22,704 nucleotides of DNA from JANNVK01 sp031414415 (GTDB lineage Bacteria > Acidobacteriota > Blastocatellia > Pyrinomonadales > Pyrinomonadaceae): the NCBI GenBank assembly GCA_031414415.1, contig JANNVK010000126.1:1-22704 (forward strand), in the 5' to 3' direction. Below the pieces are notes generated by a model, which saw only the letters and a list, made by a program, of their open reading frames with translations, did no database searches and had not been told where the DNA came from. This document shows, one piece after another, positions 1 to 6,369 of the stretch (its first letter is position 1; the number at the start of each line of letters is the position of its first letter). The translations under genes were made by a program, and so were the position numbers.

Positions 1-118
1 CCGTGCGGAAAACCGTCCGATGGTGAAGCGTAAAAGCCTCATCGAACGTAATTTCTTCCGTTTCGCTTGTCGTAACCGCCGACATTACGTCCACAAATAT
101 TTTCGCACCTTCGTTCAT
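1..118 (-). CDS. Probable ECF-type RNA polymerase sigma factor, N-terminal fragment (runs off left edge)
   Basis: The minus strand is open from an ATG at 118 to the left edge (39 codons, no stop). The end of the fragment reads FDEAFTLHHRTVFRT, which resembles the start of sigma-70 region 2 in ECF sigma factors (an F-x-x-x-F/Y-x-x-HHR-x-V-F/Y-R pattern). If so, it would be a regulatory sigma subunit binding core RNA polymerase in the cytoplasm. A second in-frame ATG at 85 (MSAVTTSETEE) would give the short N-terminus usual for the family; neither start has a convincing Shine-Dalgarno site. Only region 2.1 is visible, so the family call rests on a few residues. The reading frame also stays open upstream of 118 for about 17 codons. 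Confidence 0.45.
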   Translation of the reverse strand, partial: MNEGAKIFVDVMSAVTTSETEEITFDEAFTLHHRTVFRT

Positions 119-263
119 CAAAAAATCAAAACTACTTCTATGAGTAAAACACCGCTCGTCAACGTTTTATGACAAATGAATTTTAACACATTAGAATTTT
201 TGTATTTTTTAAAGTATCGCTGTCAATTTTCAGGCACCGCAGTCATCCTGACGGCGGTCTTGT

Positions 264-276
264 GAGCATCTTGCTC
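264..276. repeat. Small inverted repeat GAGCA-tct-TGCTC
   Basis: GAGCA at 264-268 and TGCTC at 272-276 are perfect complements around a 3-nt loop. It sits in the GC-richer half of the gap, upstream of the larger hairpin at 315-335. It could be a remnant of the same kind of repeat element or half of a terminator; there is no U-run after it on either strand. Confidence 0.4.
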
Positions 277-314
277 GCGAGTATTAGCTCAAAATTATAC
301 GTTTATTTTGGACT

Positions 315-335
315 GCGTTGGCAGGATGCCAACGC
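315..335. repeat. Perfect hairpin, 8-bp arms (GCGTTGGC / GCCAACGC)
   Basis: GCGTTGGC (315-322), loop AGGAT (323-327), GCCAACGC (328-335). It is followed at once by the palindrome GGCTT-G-AAGCC (343-353). Its position just past the stop of a minus-strand gene would suit a transcription end or a REP-like extragenic palindrome. There is no clear T-run on the exit side for minus-strand transcription, so REP-like is the better guess. Confidence 0.55.
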
Positions 336-343
336 GACCGCCG

Positions 344-384
344 GCTTGAAGCCAGCGATACAAACTGCTTGAAGCCAGCGATAC
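344..384. repeat. Direct repeat of 18 bp, two copies, period 23
   Basis: GCTTGAAGCCAGCGATAC occurs at 344-361 and again, identically, at 367-384, separated by five bases. Each copy carries the short palindromic core CTTGAAG. The second copy ends one base before the stop codon of the 386-913 gene. It looks like a duplicated unit of a dispersed extragenic repeat. Confidence 0.7.
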
Positions 385-385
385 T

Positions 386-913
386 TTACTCAGCAATTGG
401 TTCGAAAGGCTTTCCGTAAAGTTCTTGAAAAACCCAACCGAGAAATCGCACTTCGGCAATGCAGAGAGCTTCAATCCAACTCGAATTTAAATAAATTCTT
501 CGCTCAATATCGCTCGAAATAACAATCGATTCAACAACCGGAGACTTCCCTTCTTTTGTCGCGAGATTATTATTTTTTTCGATGTCTTCGTTGGTTTGTT
601 TCGCCTCGCCCAAGGCTTGCAGTAGATCTGTAATCCATTGCTGAAGTTGAAGTTGCGAGTTGTGTTCAGCCAGAGCCTGAAACGAACCAATCGCAAACCG
701 TGCTTCTGCATTTTCAAAAGGATAACTGCTTATTCCGTTGTCTGTGTCAGATTTTTGCTTCCATTGAAAAAGTTCTTCGACAAAAATGTGTCGAATATGA
801 GCAACTTTTTGGTCGTTATTTAAAAACCATTCCAAAAGATCAGCAAGCGAATTTGGCTCAATTCCGCCTTCGGGCAACATTTTTAACTTCGGTGGCACAA
901 TTTTATCTGACAT
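386..913 (-). CDS. Hypothetical protein, 175 aa
   Basis: I do not recognise this family. The ORF starts at an ATG at 913, three bases past the asparaginase stop (917-919) on the same strand, so it is probably the last gene of that operon. The protein is soluble-looking: no signal peptide and no membrane segment. Residues about 20-60 and 70-105 look helical, with aromatic and leucine patches; 105-130 is a polar, Asn/Lys/Glu-rich linker; the C-terminal 45 residues are hydrophobic-aromatic (WIEALCIAEVRFLGWVFQEL), which could form a packing helix. No catalytic motif was seen. Coding status is supported by its length, its tight spacing to the gene before it and a plausible protein composition. Confidence 0.75.
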   Translation of the reverse strand: MSDKIVPPKLKMLPEGGIEPNSLADLLEWFLNNDQKVAHIRHIFVEELFQWKQKSDTDNGISSYPFENAEARFAIGSFQALAEHNSQLQLQQWITDLLQALGEAKQTNEDIEKNNNLATKEGKSPVVESIVISSDIERRIYLNSSWIEALCIAEVRFLGWVFQELYGKPFEPIAE

Positions 914-916
914 AAA

Positions 917-1933
917 TTAATTAGTTTTAATCTTAAAGTTCGCAACAACTTCGCCGACTTCATCGCCACGGCGATTTTTCAAAACAAGCGGCGAAAGAAG
1001 ATTTAAGTTTGTAGTTTGTAAAATTCCAAGTTGGCGAAGTATTTCGATTGAAACTACGACTCTCGAACGATAATCTTCACCATCCTCAATTTTTAAAGCA
1101 ATTCCGAGTCCGTTTGGATATTTTTCACAAGGCAAAATTGCAGCTAACCAGATGCCTTCAGCACCAACTTTGCAAATAATTTTTCCTTTCAATTCTTGCA
1201 TTATCAGCGTGTCAATTCTTTCTGTTCCGCCAACCATTTCCGGGAAATTAGACATCGCAGAAACAATAGTTTGACAGACTTTTCGTTCAATTTCACTAAA
1301 TGATTCTGGCGGAAAAACGAGTTTGACAAAGCCTTTTGCCATTGCCGAAACAGGCAATGCAAAGTTCGGTGCGGCACAGCCATCAATCCCTAGTTTTACA
1401 TCTTGGATCTCGCAAAATCGTTTGATAGTTTCTAAGATTTCGATCTGCAAAGGATGTTCAAAACTCTCGTAATTATTAATTTCAGCGTTTTTTAACAAGC
1501 AATAGGCAAGCATTGCGGCGTGCTTTCCACTGCAATTATTATGAAGCTGAGATGGTTGTCTGTTTTCGCGAATTATAGAATGTGAGGCATTTTCATTAAA
1601 TGGTAAATGTGAACCGCAACGCAAATCGTGTTCATTTAACCTTATTTTTTCCAACATCTTAGCGGCAGTTTCCGTGTGAAAAATTTCGCCCGAATGTGAA
1701 CCGCAAGCAAGTGCAATTTCTGCTTCATTAAATCCAAACTTTTCCGCACCGCCGCTGTTTAAAAAAGGAAAAAGTTGAAATGGTTTTGCCGCTGAGCGAA
1801 TAAAAGTGACCGTTTCTGGATTTCCGAGACTAGCAATTGTGCCTCCGTTTCCATCGACAACAATTAAATGTCCGCGATGCACAGATTCGACAAAACTATT
1901 TCTCTTAACATTTACTAAAACTTGAGAATTCAT
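917..1933 (-). CDS. L-asparaginase, class 3 / Rhizobium etli type (Asparaginase_II family)
   Basis: Predicted to hydrolyse L-asparagine to aspartate and ammonia. The 338-aa length fits the family. The RSAAKP motif gives the Ser47-x-x-Lys50 tandem; CGSHSGE near residues 77-83 and Lys255 (KVGAEG) correspond to the second Ser-Lys pair; Cys134 and Lys137 (NNCSGKH) plus Cys186 (DGCAAPN) match the metal-binding set described for the R. etli enzyme. All expected key residues are present. No signal peptide, so cytoplasmic. The ATG at 1933 overlaps the stop of the upstream lipoprotein gene (ATGA), so translation is probably coupled. This family is unrelated to the bacterial AnsA/AnsB asparaginases. 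Confidence 0.92.
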   Translation of the reverse strand: MNSQVLVNVKRNSFVESVHRGHLIVVDGNGGTIASLGNPETVTFIRSAAKPFQLFPFLNSGGAEKFGFNEAEIALACGSHSGEIFHTETAAKMLEKIRLNEHDLRCGSHLPFNENASHSIIRENRQPSQLHNNCSGKHAAMLAYCLLKNAEINNYESFEHPLQIEILETIKRFCEIQDVKLGIDGCAAPNFALPVSAMAKGFVKLVFPPESFSEIERKVCQTIVSAMSNFPEMVGGTERIDTLIMQELKGKIICKVGAEGIWLAAILPCEKYPNGLGIALKIEDGEDYRSRVVVSIEILRQLGILQTTNLNLLSPLVLKNRRGDEVGEVVANFKIKTN

Positions 1934-2472
1934 TTTACATTTGCCGCACTTTTTACCGAATCAAACTCAGGACTTTCATCTGTCATCTTCCAAACTCCGT
2001 TTTCTTTGACAAATTTTATTTTTGTCCAATTAACATATGCTCCGCCCTTGATTTCAGCTACTGCCGAATCGCCTTTAATTTCTTCATTTCTGACTTCAAA
2101 TGGTTGAGGCGGTGCAGGCTCAAGTTCTGTAATATAGCTAGAAAGCGATGTTTGTTTCTGAGCTTTCATATCAGCTTCGAGAGATTTTAAGGTTTCGGCT
2201 GAATAAATTTTTCTCAATCCGACATCATCTTTTTTCTTCAGAGCTTCGTAATATGCTAAAACTATTGGTTTAATATTTTCACTGTCGTTAGTTTTTATTG
2301 CTTCTGGTGTTTTCGTTGTTGTAAGCGGATTGTTTATCGTATTTACATTTGTGTTCTTGATAGCAACATTTGTATTGTTTGTGAGGTTCGAGTTTTTTGT
2401 AACTTCGGTAGTTGGTTTGCAGCTAATAAATAAAGCTAAAATTGAAAATAAAATTATGATTTGAAAACGCAT
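1930..2472 (-). CDS. Putative lipoprotein with NTF2-like/DUF4878-like C-terminal domain
   Basis: 180 aa. Residues 1-18 form a lipoprotein signal peptide ending in LFISC (Cys18 as lipidation site; Phe at -3 is less usual than Leu). Residues 19-65 are a low-complexity Asn/Thr-rich linker typical of surface lipoproteins. Residues 66-170 (from the VLAYYEALKKKD region through W-T-K-I-K-F-V-K-E-N-G-V-W-K) resemble the small NTF2-like/DUF4878 domain seen in bacterial lipoproteins; function unknown. A good Shine-Dalgarno site (AGGAG, complement of 2479-2483) sits seven bases before the ATG. It is the first gene of the asparaginase operon and is divergent from the CYTH gene across about 50 bp. Confidence 0.85.
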   Translation of the reverse strand: MRFQIIILFSILALFISCKPTTEVTKNSNLTNNTNVAIKNTNVNTINNPLTTTKTPEAIKTNDSENIKPIVLAYYEALKKKDDVGLRKIYSAETLKSLEADMKAQKQTSLSSYITELEPAPPQPFEVRNEEIKGDSAVAEIKGGAYVNWTKIKFVKENGVWKMTDESPEFDSVKSAANVK

Positions 2473-2525
2473 ATCAATCTCCTAAATTTGATAAATTAAA
2501 AATGTGAGTATAAAACAAAAAGACT

Positions 2526-3092
2526 ATGAACAAAACTTTTGGAACTGAAATTCGTCGAACATTTTTACTTAAAGGTTTGCCAGAGCCACTAAAACCAGCC
2601 GATGAACATCTTCAGTTTTTTGATAATTACATTGATAACACTAGACTTAGGCTCCGAACTATACGTTCGCCCAAAGCCGAAAAGTCGAAAGAATGGACTT
2701 ATGTTCTCGAACAAAGATTTGTTGTTTCCGAAGATTTTACGACGTGGAATGTTTCAGAAATGTATCTAAACGAGCAAGAGCATTATATTTTTGAACAATT
2801 TGAAGGCAGAGAAGTGCGGACAAATGAACGCGTCGAAACAAATGAATTAAGGTTTAATCGCTATTTTTTTGACTATCAAAACAAGAAAATTGAGATTGAT
2901 ATTTTTCTTCAACCGCTTTGGGGTTTAAATATTGCAAAAGTTTATTTTGAAACAGTCGAAGAAATGCAAGCCTTTGAAAAACCTAATTTCGCCGTTTTGG
3001 AAGTCACGCAAAATGAGTTTTTCATCGGTAAAAACTTGGTCGGAAAAACGCTCGCAGATGTTAAAGAAACAATTGCAAAAATTACGCCGTAA
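2526..3092 (+). CDS. CYTH-domain (triphosphate tunnel fold) protein with degenerate signature
   Basis: 188 aa, the size of a single CYTH domain. Features of the fold are in order: N-terminal strand TEIRRTFLL (8-15), R-L-R-L-R (40-44), W-T-Y-V-L-E-Q-R-F (57-65), N-E-L-R-F-N-R-Y (106-113), I-E-I-D-I-F (122-127), A-K-V-Y-F-E (137-142) and the final V-L-E-V-T..F.G..L. CYTH enzymes bind the triphosphate of inorganic or nucleoside substrates with metal held by ExExK. Here the equivalent is E8-I-R10-R-T12, so the second Glu and the Lys are replaced. Other tunnel Arg/Glu residues remain. It may bind phosphate compounds without classical hydrolysis; substrate unknown. The 3' end overlaps the convergent hydroxylase gene by 11 bp. 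Confidence 0.8.
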   Translation: MNKTFGTEIRRTFLLKGLPEPLKPADEHLQFFDNYIDNTRLRLRTIRSPKAEKSKEWTYVLEQRFVVSEDFTTWNVSEMYLNEQEHYIFEQFEGREVRTNERVETNELRFNRYFFDYQNKKIEIDIFLQPLWGLNIAKVYFETVEEMQAFEKPNFAVLEVTQNEFFIGKNLVGKTLADVKETIAKITP

Positions 3093-4314
3093 CTAATTTT
3101 GGACTATTTGGACGAAAATAAAGATTCGTCCAAACTATTGCAAAAACAGAAGTTACAATCAATCCTAATAAAACTGGCGAAGGTTGAAAAAGTTGGCTAA
3201 AAATTATAACCGCAATTGGGGTTGCGATATTTCGAAACGTTTCTGAAATCCACAACCAAGATTTTGCTTCTAAAATTCCGCTCCAATTAATGATTTGCCA
3301 CCACAATAACCCAGCAGCTAACCAACGTGCTTCGACGCTCCAGCCGTAAAGTTTTGAAATTACACCAATCATTAAAGCAATTCCCAAAGCGGCTTGCAAA
3401 ACTAGATAAAGTTTTGATTTATCAAACATTTCAGGACGAAATTTTCGCTGATTTTCGGTCGTAATTTCGATCATTTCCTTTGCTGCAAGTCCACGCGGTC
3501 GCCAACCTGCTGGCATGACCCAAACACGAAATTTGTCACATAAATAAGGTGTTTCGCGGGCATAATTCCATAACACTTTATAGAAATGAAAGTTTATCGC
3601 AATCGGATTCCAAGATTTCGGATGGTCGTAAATGCCATAAACAACTTTCTCCTTTTCTTCGGCAAAAGTGCCAAACATTCTGTCCCAAATGATTAAAAAT
3701 TCGCCGTAGTTTTTGTCTAAATATTGAAAATTTACGCCATGATGAACGCGATGATGCGATGGCGTAGTGAAAATAAATTCAATTGGTCGCCAAAGTTTTG
3801 GAATAAATTCGGTGTGGTGAAGAAATGCAAGAAATAGATGCAAACCGGTCATCGTATAAATGTGAATCGGGCTGAAACCGACAATCGTCAGAACCCAAAA
3901 AAACATAAAACTCGACAATCTTTGTGTCACACTCGCACGAACAGCGACAAAAAAATTCATCTCCTCAGCCGAATGATGCGGCGAATGTGCTGCCCACAAA
4001 ATGTTTATTTCATGCCCAAACCGATGAACCCAATAAAACACAAAATCGACACCAAGAAGGAGCAAAATAAAGCTCCACCAAGTCATTTCAATCGTAAAAA
4101 TGCGATAGTTTTCCCACAAATAACCGTAAGAATAGAGAACTGCGGTCAGTATCAAAACATTTGTTGTTTGATTAGCGAGAGCCGTTCCGAAATTAGCAAT
4201 TGCTTCGGTAAAAGTTATATAACCACGTTTTAAATACCACGAAAAAAAGACTTCCGCGACGATAAAAACGAGAGCAATCGGTGTTAGATAAACATAAACA
4301 TTGACTTCTTGCAT
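3082..4314 (-). CDS. Sterol desaturase / fatty acid hydroxylase family protein, alkylglycerol monooxygenase-like
   Basis: 410-aa integral membrane protein with hydrophobic segments near residues 8-25, 50-65, 78-95, 135-165 and several in the C-terminal third. The non-haem di-iron histidine boxes of the FA_hydroxylase superfamily are intact: H97-x3-H101, H110-x2-H113-H114, and H188-x2-H191-H192, with an extra H166-H167. The stretches WAAHSPHHS, TPSHHRVHHG and DKNYGEFLIIWDRMFGTF are close to alkylglycerol monooxygenase (AGMO/TMEM195), which cleaves ether lipids, so an O2-dependent lipid hydroxylase is likely. Substrate not shown. It follows the esterase by 39 bp on the same strand. No clear Shine-Dalgarno before the ATG at 4314. 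Confidence 0.9.
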   Translation of the reverse strand: MQEVNVYVYLTPIALVFIVAEVFFSWYLKRGYITFTEAIANFGTALANQTTNVLILTAVLYSYGYLWENYRIFTIEMTWWSFILLLLGVDFVFYWVHRFGHEINILWAAHSPHHSAEEMNFFVAVRASVTQRLSSFMFFWVLTIVGFSPIHIYTMTGLHLFLAFLHHTEFIPKLWRPIEFIFTTPSHHRVHHGVNFQYLDKNYGEFLIIWDRMFGTFAEEKEKVVYGIYDHPKSWNPIAINFHFYKVLWNYARETPYLCDKFRVWVMPAGWRPRGLAAKEMIEITTENQRKFRPEMFDKSKLYLVLQAALGIALMIGVISKLYGWSVEARWLAAGLLWWQIINWSGILEAKSWLWISETFRNIATPIAVIIFSQLFQPSPVLLGLIVTSVFAIVWTNLYFRPNSPKLVTA

Positions 4315-4353
4315 GTTGAAAATATAAACGAAAAACTAATTTTGGAAAAGTTT

Positions 4354-5346
4354 TTAGGCATCGAAATATTTTGAAAATAACTCAAGCGAACGATTATAGC
4401 GATAAGAAATGTTGAAATGTCCGTCGTCAAATTCGTCGCGAATGTGCGGAATTGAAAATGACTTGAGCTTTTCAGACAAAACTCTCGCTCCGATATCTAA
4501 TCCAAATTCATCACGATTTCCGGCATCTAAATGCAATAAACGCAACGACTTTAGATTTTCCACAGAGTTTTCCACAAGCCGAACCGGATCATGTTTGAGC
4601 CACTGATTCCAAATATCATGTCGAATTTCTCCGGTTTCTAAATCAAAAGGTAGTTCAAAATCGCTTCCGTTTGGCGAATAACAACTGCTCATTCCGATAA
4701 TGTTTAATGCTGGAAAATCATTTTTATTTTGCTTTTCGCTGCTGAGAAAACGCTCAATAAACACTTTCAGATTTCCACGAATCGCCCGAAATGCTTTTGG
4801 AAAATCTGACAGATAGCAAAGTTCGAAATATGCATCGCCGCTGATTGATGAAATGAGCGAAAATTTATCTGCGTGGCGAATTCCGCAAATCAAAGCACCA
4901 TAACCACCGGAAGATTTTCCCATCACCGCACGTGAGTTTTTATCAGCAATCGTGCGAAAGTTTTCATCAACAAAAGTAACAATTTCTTTGGTTAAATAAT
5001 CTTCGTAATTACCTGTCGCAGTTGAGTTTATATACTGCGAGCCGCCATATTTTGTAAAACAATCTGGCATCACAACAATCATCGGTTTGATAGTTTCTGC
5101 GGCAATTAAATTGTCCATTCGCTGTGCAATATTTGGCGAAAAAGCATTATCATTGAGCAACATTTTTCCGCGACCTGTAAAACCTGTGAGGCAATAAACA
5201 GTCGGGAAATTTGTCTCAGTTTCGTCATAATCAGGCGGAAGATAGACGCAAAGTTCGCGAATATGCGAGTCACCAAGCGGATTATTTTTTAAACAAACGC
5301 TTTCAAAACTGACGATTTTTACTGTTCCTTTTTTCAACAAACTCAT
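4354..5346 (-). CDS. Esterase of the alpha/beta-hydrolase esterase D (Pfam Esterase) family
   Basis: 330 aa from the ATG at 5346 (MSLLKKG), two bases from the upstream stop (TAATATG); the frame is also open to an ATG at 5376, but that would overlap the neighbour by 29 bp and add an unconserved MEYFLVHCFN. Catalytic triad candidates: Ser145 in GKSSGG (GxSxG nucleophile elbow), Asp279 in LDAGNRDEF, His310 in DDGHFNISY. The strand-rich start (ELCVYLPPDYDE), TVYCLTGFTG and IVVMPDCF are typical of this family, which includes S-formylglutathione hydrolase, ferulic acid esterase and mycolyltransferase relatives. No signal peptide; the substrate cannot be told from sequence. It lies between a zinc-ribbon membrane protein and an AGMO-like hydroxylase. 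Confidence 0.9.
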   Translation of the reverse strand: MSLLKKGTVKIVSFESVCLKNNPLGDSHIRELCVYLPPDYDETETNFPTVYCLTGFTGRGKMLLNDNAFSPNIAQRMDNLIAAETIKPMIVVMPDCFTKYGGSQYINSTATGNYEDYLTKEIVTFVDENFRTIADKNSRAVMGKSSGGYGALICGIRHADKFSLISSISGDAYFELCYLSDFPKAFRAIRGNLKVFIERFLSSEKQNKNDFPALNIIGMSSCYSPNGSDFELPFDLETGEIRHDIWNQWLKHDPVRLVENSVENLKSLRLLHLDAGNRDEFGLDIGARVLSEKLKSFSIPHIRDEFDDGHFNISYRYNRSLELFSKYFDA

Positions 5347-5347
5347 A

Positions 5348-5551
5348 TTAAAACAATGCACCAAAAAATATTCCAAAAATCAATACTAAAGACAGAAAAA
5401 CTAACCCAACAACGACAGCAACCATCGCGAGCAAACAACCCATATTGAGCCAGCTTTCTTGATTCCAAGAATAAGGTTGCGGGCAACGCGGGCAGAATTC
5501 TGATGTCGCCATAAATGGTCTTTTGCAGACTTCGCAAATTTTTATTTCCAC
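5348..5551 (-). CDS. Small zinc-ribbon, single-pass membrane protein
   Basis: 67 aa from a GTG start at 5551. Residues 6-23 hold a four-cysteine zinc ribbon (C6-x2-C9 ... C20-x2-C23, CEVCKRPF and FCPRC). Residues about 38-66 are one long hydrophobic segment (LLAMVAVVVGLVFLSLVLIF), giving an N-in topology with a cytoplasmic zinc knuckle. Function unknown. It is the first gene before the esterase, with the two reading frames one base apart, so they are probably co-transcribed. A competing reading frame on the same strand (5343-5537) is a shadow. The start is uncertain because no Shine-Dalgarno site is properly spaced. Confidence 0.75.
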   Translation of the reverse strand: MEIKICEVCKRPFMATSEFCPRCPQPYSWNQESWLNMGCLLAMVAVVVGLVFLSLVLIFGIFFGALF

Positions 5552-5633
5552 TCTTTTAGAATAGGCGAATTGGCAGAAAGTTAAAAGCGAAATAAGTTTG
5601 ATTTTTCCTTTTCGTTTTTTGTGGTTTTTTACC

Positions 5634-5639
5634 TATAAT
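5634..5639 (+). promoter_or_regulatory. Candidate -10 element (TATAAT) upstream of tdk
   Basis: A consensus TATAAT lies 40 bases before the tdk ATG in a 130-bp gap between divergent genes. No convincing TTGACA-like -35 was found at 16-18 bp spacing; the upstream stretch is T-rich. A likely ribosome site AAAGGA (5659-5664) lies between it and the ATG. Confidence 0.45.
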
Positions 5640-5678
5640 CGACTATCAAATTAAAACGAAAGGAACGAAAAGTGAAAA

Positions 5679-6299
5679 ATGATTGAAGAATTGGTCTTCT
5701 CAAATGATGACGAACGAAGAAAACACCGGAAAAATGAAATTGGTTGGATTGAAGTAATTGTCGGCTCAATGTTTTCGGGCAAATCTGAAGAATTAATCCG
5801 CCGTTTGAAACGTGCGAGTATTGCCCGCCAAAATGTTCAAGTTTTTAAGCCAAAGATAGATGATCGCTACTCGAAAGAAGAAATTGCATCGCATTCGGGC
5901 ATTAAATTAAAGTCAAAACCTGTCTCGACAGCAAAAGAATTGTTAAAACACGTAAAAGCCGAAACTGAAGTTATCGGAATCGATGAAGGTCAGTTTTTTG
6001 ATACCGAACTGACGGCGATTGCAAACCAGCTTGCCGATCAAGGCAAACGTGTAATAATCGCCGGACTGGATCAAGATTTTATGGGAAAGCCTTTTGAGCC
6101 AATGCCGCAACTACTTGCAATTGCAGAGTTTATCACGAAAACTCACGCGATTTGCGTAAAATGTGGCGACACCGCAAATTATTCGCAACGCACATTTGAA
6201 TCAGAAGCACTTGTGGAAGTCGGTGCGAGCGGAAAATACGAAGCGAGATGCCGACAATGTTTTGTGCCGCATTCGGATAAACCAACAAATAACGAATAA
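5679..6299 (+). CDS. tdk: Thymidine kinase (type II)
   Basis: Phosphorylates thymidine with ATP in pyrimidine salvage. 206 aa. P-loop GSMFSGKS (29-36), DEGQFF (102-107) with the catalytic Glu103, and the zinc-binding lasso with C159-x2-C162 and C191-x2-C194 are all present. About 20 charged residues precede the usual family start (IGWIEVIVG), so translation could begin elsewhere, but no closer ATG exists before the P-loop. AGGA at 5661-5664 is 14 bases from the ATG, longer than ideal. A GTG at 5672 opens only a four-codon frame overlapping this start. It appears to lead the tdk-glpK-glpD run. Confidence 0.95.
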   Translation: MIEELVFSNDDERRKHRKNEIGWIEVIVGSMFSGKSEELIRRLKRASIARQNVQVFKPKIDDRYSKEEIASHSGIKLKSKPVSTAKELLKHVKAETEVIGIDEGQFFDTELTAIANQLADQGKRVIIAGLDQDFMGKPFEPMPQLLAIAEFITKTHAICVKCGDTANYSQRTFESEALVEVGASGKYEARCRQCFVPHSDKPTNNE

Positions 6300-6315
6300 C
6301 TAATAGTGAAAAACT

Positions 6316-6339
6316 AAAAGTGTTTTAATTTTCACTTTT
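6316..6339 (+). terminator. Possible weak terminator or leader hairpin between tdk and glpK
   Basis: AAAAGTG (6316-6322) can pair with CACTTTT (6333-6339) around a 10-nt loop. The right arm lies in the TTTTCAC array, and AGTGAAAA at 6305-6312 can pair with any later array unit, so several alternative hairpins are possible. The stem is AT-rich and therefore weak. Confidence 0.3.
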
Positions 6340-6363
6340 CACTTTTCACTTTTCACTTTTCAC
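6329..6363 (+). repeat. Heptanucleotide tandem array (TTTTCAC)5 in the glpK leader
   Basis: Five exact copies: 6329-6335, 6336-6342, 6343-6349, 6350-6356, 6357-6363, followed by six T and then the glpK ATG at 6370. It occupies the place where a ribosome binding site would be, so the number of copies could influence translation or the spacing of leader structures. The unit differs at one base from the tlpA array unit read in its coding direction (TTTTTAC). Confidence 0.95.
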
Positions 6364-6369
6364 TTTTTT

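Larger units (their letters stand above)
119..385. other. Intergenic gap with palindromic sequence
   Basis: No gene seen. The part near the sigma-like start (119-230) is AT-rich and may hold its promoter, although no clear -10/-35 pair stands out. The part from 235 to 385 is richer in G and C and full of short inverted repeats, listed separately. The gap lies between a start codon on its left and a stop codon on its right, both on the minus strand. Confidence 0.6.

Noticed and set aside
3838..4233. 131-aa plus-strand frame antisense to the hydroxylase gene
   Set aside because: Basic, low-hydrophobicity composition typical of an antisense shadow; the minus frame has the conserved histidine boxes.
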